From Brachionus rotundiformis (taxonomy: Eukaryota; Rotifera; Eurotatoria; Ploima; Brachionidae), in NCBI GenBank assembly GCA_016802295.1, contig JAESIW010000020.1:3207964-3271963 (forward strand): a DNA stretch of 64,000 nucleotides, written 5' to 3'. The notes beneath the pieces are model-generated. The model ran no database searches, was not told the DNA's origin, and saw nothing but the letters and a program-made list of their open reading frames with translations. Made by a program: the position numbers and the translations under genes. Shown here one piece after another: positions 60,303-64,000 of the stretch (position 1 is the stretch's first letter; each line of letters opens with the position of its first letter).

Positions 60303-61260
60303 ATGAGAGATTTGAGCACAAGTTCATCAAATATTTTAGAAGTTACTAACCAACACGCTAAATCAGCATTTATCGCTATGCATTTCGCCGAAATTAAAGA
60401 TGCTGACCATTATCGAAACGTTGTTAATTATATTAAGCGCAAACAGGACAATGAAATTGTTGATAATGAAAAAATTCAATGGAGTATCAAAAAAAGTTAT
60501 GTAGGAAAGGTTAAGGATATGAAAAATAAGCCCCAACATATTCCAGAAGAAATGGCGGAATTCTGAGAGGAATATCCAAAACCAAATTATTGAAAAATTT
60601 TGGTTTTGGAGTTTAAGAGTCTAATTCCTTTTAAAGAATATATGCATTTCCTTAAGAATTTAAGAATTAAGATAGACAATTAGGGCGTTGACACTGGCGC
60701 AGCGTTATTTTTATGTAGTCGTGCAAACACTTATAAGTCAACCACTAGCGAAATTCTCGAAATGAGTTTTGGGTCATATCATTTAAGGCCTGGAACTCAA
60801 TTTGTAAAAGAGGACACTTTAAAGTATGACTCTGAGGCTAGAGCGCAGGTCAAATCCATTGCCATCGTGAAATGTAGATTTATTAATCTACTAAATTAAA
60901 TTACATCAAATGATTCATTATGTTACGCTTTTTTTTACAGTACATTTCAAATAAAGTTACATTAGTTTATAATTAGTTAATATAACGAGTTTATATGATC
61001 ACAGCGTCAAAGACTGATCAACAGAAGAAATATGCAAAGCATTTTTTCAAAAATCAACTTGGTACAGTTACAATGAATCCAAAATTTTGAGTGATTCGAA
61101 GATTTTGGAGTTGAGTACTTGCAGTTGTCAATATTGGAAAAAAAGTATTTTTTATGCAAGCATGTGATTGGTAACGGATATCAATTAGTATTATGAATTT
61201 TCGATTCTAGATCTTAACATTGAGAAAAATTCTAAAAGAGGCCGTCGAAAAAAGGCTCTC
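60303..61260 (+). mobile_element. MULE-like transposase relic with broken SWIM zinc finger
   Basis: The open frame 60303-60566 (87 codons, 'AKSAFIAMHFAEIKDADHYR') and later broken frames ('SRANTYKSTTSEILEMSFG') precede a SWIM-type finger at about 61120-61166. The finger reads 'CSCQYWKKSIF', then after a one-base frame change 'CKHVIG' (CxCx-nCxH). SWIM fingers close many MULE transposases. The frameshift inside the finger and upstream stops show decay. The 5' frame may be unrelated to the SWIM part. Confidence 0.5.
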
Positions 61261-62124
61261 CCAACTCTAGAGAAATTCAACTAGTCCTTTAATTGTGAAC
61301 CTTTTTAGATCGATACAAACCAACATCGAGCCATCGATTCATTCAAAAATCTAATTTTTTTTCTATTTTCACAAGTATTCTATTTAAGAATATTTTTTCT
61401 ACAAACAAAAAATATAAGCCATTGAAAAATACTGATTTTTTGATTATTAAAAATAAAATAAACTAATCAAATCAAGAATTTGTGAAACAATGGACTACGA
61501 ACCAATGAATAATTTCAACTTGTACTTGCTACTTTGGTCACTCTCCATAATTCTAATCTTTTGATTAGCACTAGTTTAAACAAAACCCTGTGTTAACTAT
61601 CTTTTTAACCTTTTGTCATCTAGTCTCATCAATTTAAACTTTTAATATTTTGACATTCAGATATATCCATAAAGATTTTCCATTTTATTTAAAAAAATTA
61701 AATGTTTATTATTTTATTAACTTATTTCATTTAAATTTATTCTTTTAAAAATTGAAAAATTAATAATAAAGAAATTATTTTCTATACTTATTGATTTAAT
61801 AAAGCTATTAATATTTTTTGTATTAATACTAAATTACTTGTGCAAACTAATCTGGTTTAAATACACTGATTCAAATAAATTGTTATAAAATTTATTTATA
61901 ATTTTTAATTACAAAAAAAAGCTTCTATCTAAAAAATATATGTCAAATTAAAGAATATTTATCAAACAAAATATTTAAATTAATATTAATTTTTAAATAT
62001 CAAAAAATTGAATAATTGGAAGTAAAGCCTACTTCCACTAATAATGCATTAAACTAGTATGAAAAAAAAAACATTCCGCTTAATGTATTTACAGTTTACA
62101 AAATAAAAACTCTCTGGTAAATAT
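61261..62124. other. AT-rich intergenic DNA
   Basis: No gene is seen. It contains the 3' flank of the minus-strand gene ending at 62125. Confidence 0.45.
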
Positions 62125-62935
62125 TCAAACTACCGGATCGGTTATTTGTCTTTTTGAAGGATTAAAGTCGGACAAAATTTTTAAGTAAATTTTGATTAAT
62201 CCATGCATTATCTCTTCCAAATTGTCCAAAAGGCCTCTCTGAAGCCATTTTGGAATCGTTGACCTAGCATGATGGAACCCAAGCGATTTCAAAAGACCAT
62301 CGACTCCAAGTGGTTCTACCGAGCTTCCAAATTTAGATATCAATCTCAATGTTGGCTCTAGCTCCCACTTAATGCACTCGTAAATTCTCTCATCTTTTTT
62401 CGAGCTAGGGATATTTGGTTCTTTGCTTCGTAAAATATCTAATTTTTTTTTAATTTATAATACAAACTTTTTCTTTATAATTATTTTACCTGTTTCTTTC
62501 ACATATGAAGTTATCAGTTCATGTAAAAATCCAAACAATTCTGTTCGCAGAGTGAGTTGTATGTGATCGTGAAATTCAGTTTTGAATTCAAATTTAACAT
62601 TATCTTTAATTTTTTTACTTAAAAAGAACCAGATAAATTTATCTATTTTTACTTTGTTCCAATGTAGTGTCACAAAAAATCTGTAGACTTGGCAAATGAA
62701 ATATATCCTCCCACTTAGTTTGATCGCTTGATTTTTTTTTAAGGGTCTGAGTGAGGAGCATTGGATGCTCATCGGTTGAGAAGCGGGGAAAATCGCGCAG
62801 TCCTACAGCATCTATGGTCGAATGGGCATAATCGAACCATTCATTTATGGTTTGTAATTTGGTAAAAATACTGGCAGAATCTCGATAAACCATGTAAATT
62901 GATGCCATATCTTTTTTTCGCTGACTTCGACCCAT
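62125..62935 (-). CDS. uncharacterised protein, three exons
   Basis: I do not recognise this gene. Exons 62935-62653, 62603-62490 and 62438-62125 join with GT-AG introns and correct phases into 236 codons. It begins 'MGRSQRKKDMASIYMVYRDS', with a helical N-terminal half ('FTKLQTINEWFDYAHSTIDA'), a middle rich in aromatic residues and histidine ('FHDHIQLTLRTELFGFLHEL'), and a C-terminal 'KWELEPTLRLISKFGSSVEP' leading to 'LQRGLLDNLEEIMHGLIKIY'. There is no signal peptide, membrane segment or known catalytic motif. The small size, non-repetitive sequence and conserved splice phases argue for a real gene. It sits head to head with ZFAND1, 130 bp apart. Confidence 0.7.
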
Positions 62936-63065
62936 GGAAAAAATCAGACTCTGTTGAATTTTAAGCTTTTCTATAAAAAAAAATTAGAAAAAATTAAATT
63001 TAGTTTTGATTTAATGTCGAAAAATTTATTAATTTTTTTTCTTAATATTTATTTTATTAAAAAAT
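62936..63065. promoter_or_regulatory. probable bidirectional promoter
   Basis: Only 130 bp separates the start codons of the uncharacterised gene (minus) and ZFAND1 (plus), so both 5' untranslated regions and core promoters must lie here unless a distal 5' exon exists. The stretch is A/T-rich and I cannot name individual elements. Confidence 0.45.
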
Positions 63066-63815
63066 ATGAGTGATTCAAATGAAAAAGATGTTTCTACAAT
63101 AGGCAAGCACTGCTCGTTTGAGACCTGCAATCGGCTCGATTTTTTACCAATAAAGTGCGAACTGTGCCATCTTAATTACTGTAAAGAACACTATTCTTTT
63201 ACTAGCCACAAATGTGCCAAATATGAGGAGAAAAATGAACTTAATTTGACCAAAGTGGCTGCTTCAAGTAGAATTAACTTTTATGATTGCACATTTGAAG
63301 AATGTAAACAGCGGGAAATGGTGGAGGTTATTTGTGAATTTTGTTCCAAGAGGCTTTGCATGAAGCATAGACTTCAAATAGATCACAAATGTTCAAAACT
63401 TGAGTCCAACTCAACCAATTTAAAGCCCAAAGAGACCAAAAAAGATTTTAAATTCGAATTAAAGCAAAATGTGAGTGAAAAAAACGTATCATTAGCTGCT
63501 AAGCTAGCTCTAATGAAGCTGAAACAGACTGCTGTTGGTCCGCCCGGTCTACCAGAACAGTCCAAGTATTTTTGCTTCATTATCCAAGATGGTAATCAGG
63601 CTATCAAGAAACCTTTCTTTTTTTCGACCAAATGGCCGGTCGGAAAATGCATAGAATTTTTAGCTGATAAATTAAAAATTGAAAAGTCTAAGCAAAATAA
63701 TTTAAAACTTTTTCTTGACTCAAATCATGTACCGTCGTCAAATACCATTGAGGAATTACAGAAAAACAGCATCTTGAGTAATCAAGGATTGATATTAAAT
63801 TTAAGTTCGTGCTAA
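63066..63815 (+). CDS. ZFAND1: ZFAND1, AN1-type zinc-finger protein
   Basis: An intronless gene of 249 codons (human ~268). Two AN1 fingers are complete: the first from 'GKHCSFETCNRLDFLPIKC' to 'CKEHYSFTSHKC', the second from 'YDCTFEECKQREMVEVIC' to 'CMKHRLQIDHKC'. A linker with 'AAKLALMKLK' and a C-terminal ubiquitin-like fold ('FCFIIQDGNQ', 'FFFSTKWPVGKCIEFLADKL', ending 'LILNLSSC') follow. This finger-finger-UBL order is that of ZFAND1, which recruits the 26S proteasome and p97 to arsenite-induced stress granules for their clearance. All zinc ligands are present. Confidence 0.93.
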   Translation: MSDSNEKDVSTIGKHCSFETCNRLDFLPIKCELCHLNYCKEHYSFTSHKCAKYEEKNELNLTKVAASSRINFYDCTFEECKQREMVEVICEFCSKRLCMKHRLQIDHKCSKLESNSTNLKPKETKKDFKFELKQNVSEKNVSLAAKLALMKLKQTAVGPPGLPEQSKYFCFIIQDGNQAIKKPFFFSTKWPVGKCIEFLADKLKIEKSKQNNLKLFLDSNHVPSSNTIEELQKNSILSNQGLILNLSSC

Positions 63816-64000
63816 AATTAGAATTCTCTATTTATGATTTTTTTAAATTTTTTAAAATTTTAATAAATATGTCTAATAATTGAATTTTTTTATTCAGCCC
63901 TTTTAAATACATATGAATTATTTGATTAAAATTAAATTTATTTGTTCTTAAAGTTAACTATCTTTTTTAAGTAAATATAAAATATAAAATTAGACTAAAT

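Overview
The window is nuclear DNA of a small, very AT-rich invertebrate animal. Introns are mostly 45-80 nt with GT-AG ends, intergenic DNA is long and A/T-dominated, and coding sequence stands out by its higher GC. The protein set is animal-like (SMG1 with a FATC end, ZC3H18, mLST8, UNC119, MRPS37/CHCHD1, ZFAND1). An ARM-like/TIR/SAM protein, GC content and retroelement style make a monogonont rotifer such as Brachionus my best guess, but that is an inference, not a match. The eRF1 gene keeps its stop-codon recognition motifs, so the standard code is expected.

Layout. 1-7.9 kb: an intronless ARM-like/TIR/SAM gene (minus), tRNA-Glu(CTC) and tRNA-Asp(GTC), and a retroelement relic. 7.9-9.6 kb: ZC3H18-like CCCH protein (minus). 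10.7-11.4 kb: a 5'-truncated non-LTR retrotransposon end with an open frame. 11.4-15.2 kb: no gene seen. 15.2-16.4 kb: mLST8 (plus). 17.9-18.2 kb: a small unknown two-exon gene (minus), then a MULE-type transposase relic. 19.7-34.9 kb: one long gene, SMG1 (plus, about 30 exons), with retroelement debris in at least one intron. 35-38.7 kb: retroelement relic and AT-rich DNA. 38.7-40.4 kb and 48.1-49.7 kb: two diverged membrane-anchored histidine-acid-phosphatase-like genes. Between them lie a retroelement relic, DRG2 (minus) and eRF1 (plus). 49.7-50.3 kb: MRPS37 (minus), tail to tail with the second phosphatase-like gene. 52.2-54.8 kb: TOM70 (plus). 56.9-57.8 kb: UNC119 (plus). 58.07 kb: tRNA-Arg(ACG). 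58.3-59.1 kb: EXOSC8/RRP43 (minus). 59.5-61.3 kb: retroelement and MULE relics. 62.1-62.9 kb: an unrecognised three-exon gene (minus), head to head with ZFAND1 (plus).

Functionally this is a housekeeping neighbourhood without operon-like organisation. Several genes act in RNA quality control or translation termination (ZC3H18, SMG1, eRF1, EXOSC8, DRG2, MRPS37), others in TOR signalling (mLST8), mitochondrial import (TOM70) and lipidated-cargo trafficking (UNC119). The most unusual content is the pair of histidine-acid-phosphatase-like genes with eroded catalytic motifs, the ARM-like/TIR/SAM architecture that keeps the presumed catalytic glutamate, and a set of 3'-end-only retroelement relics with two recognisable 3' signatures. 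I found no CRISPR, phage, plasmid or bacterial-type system.
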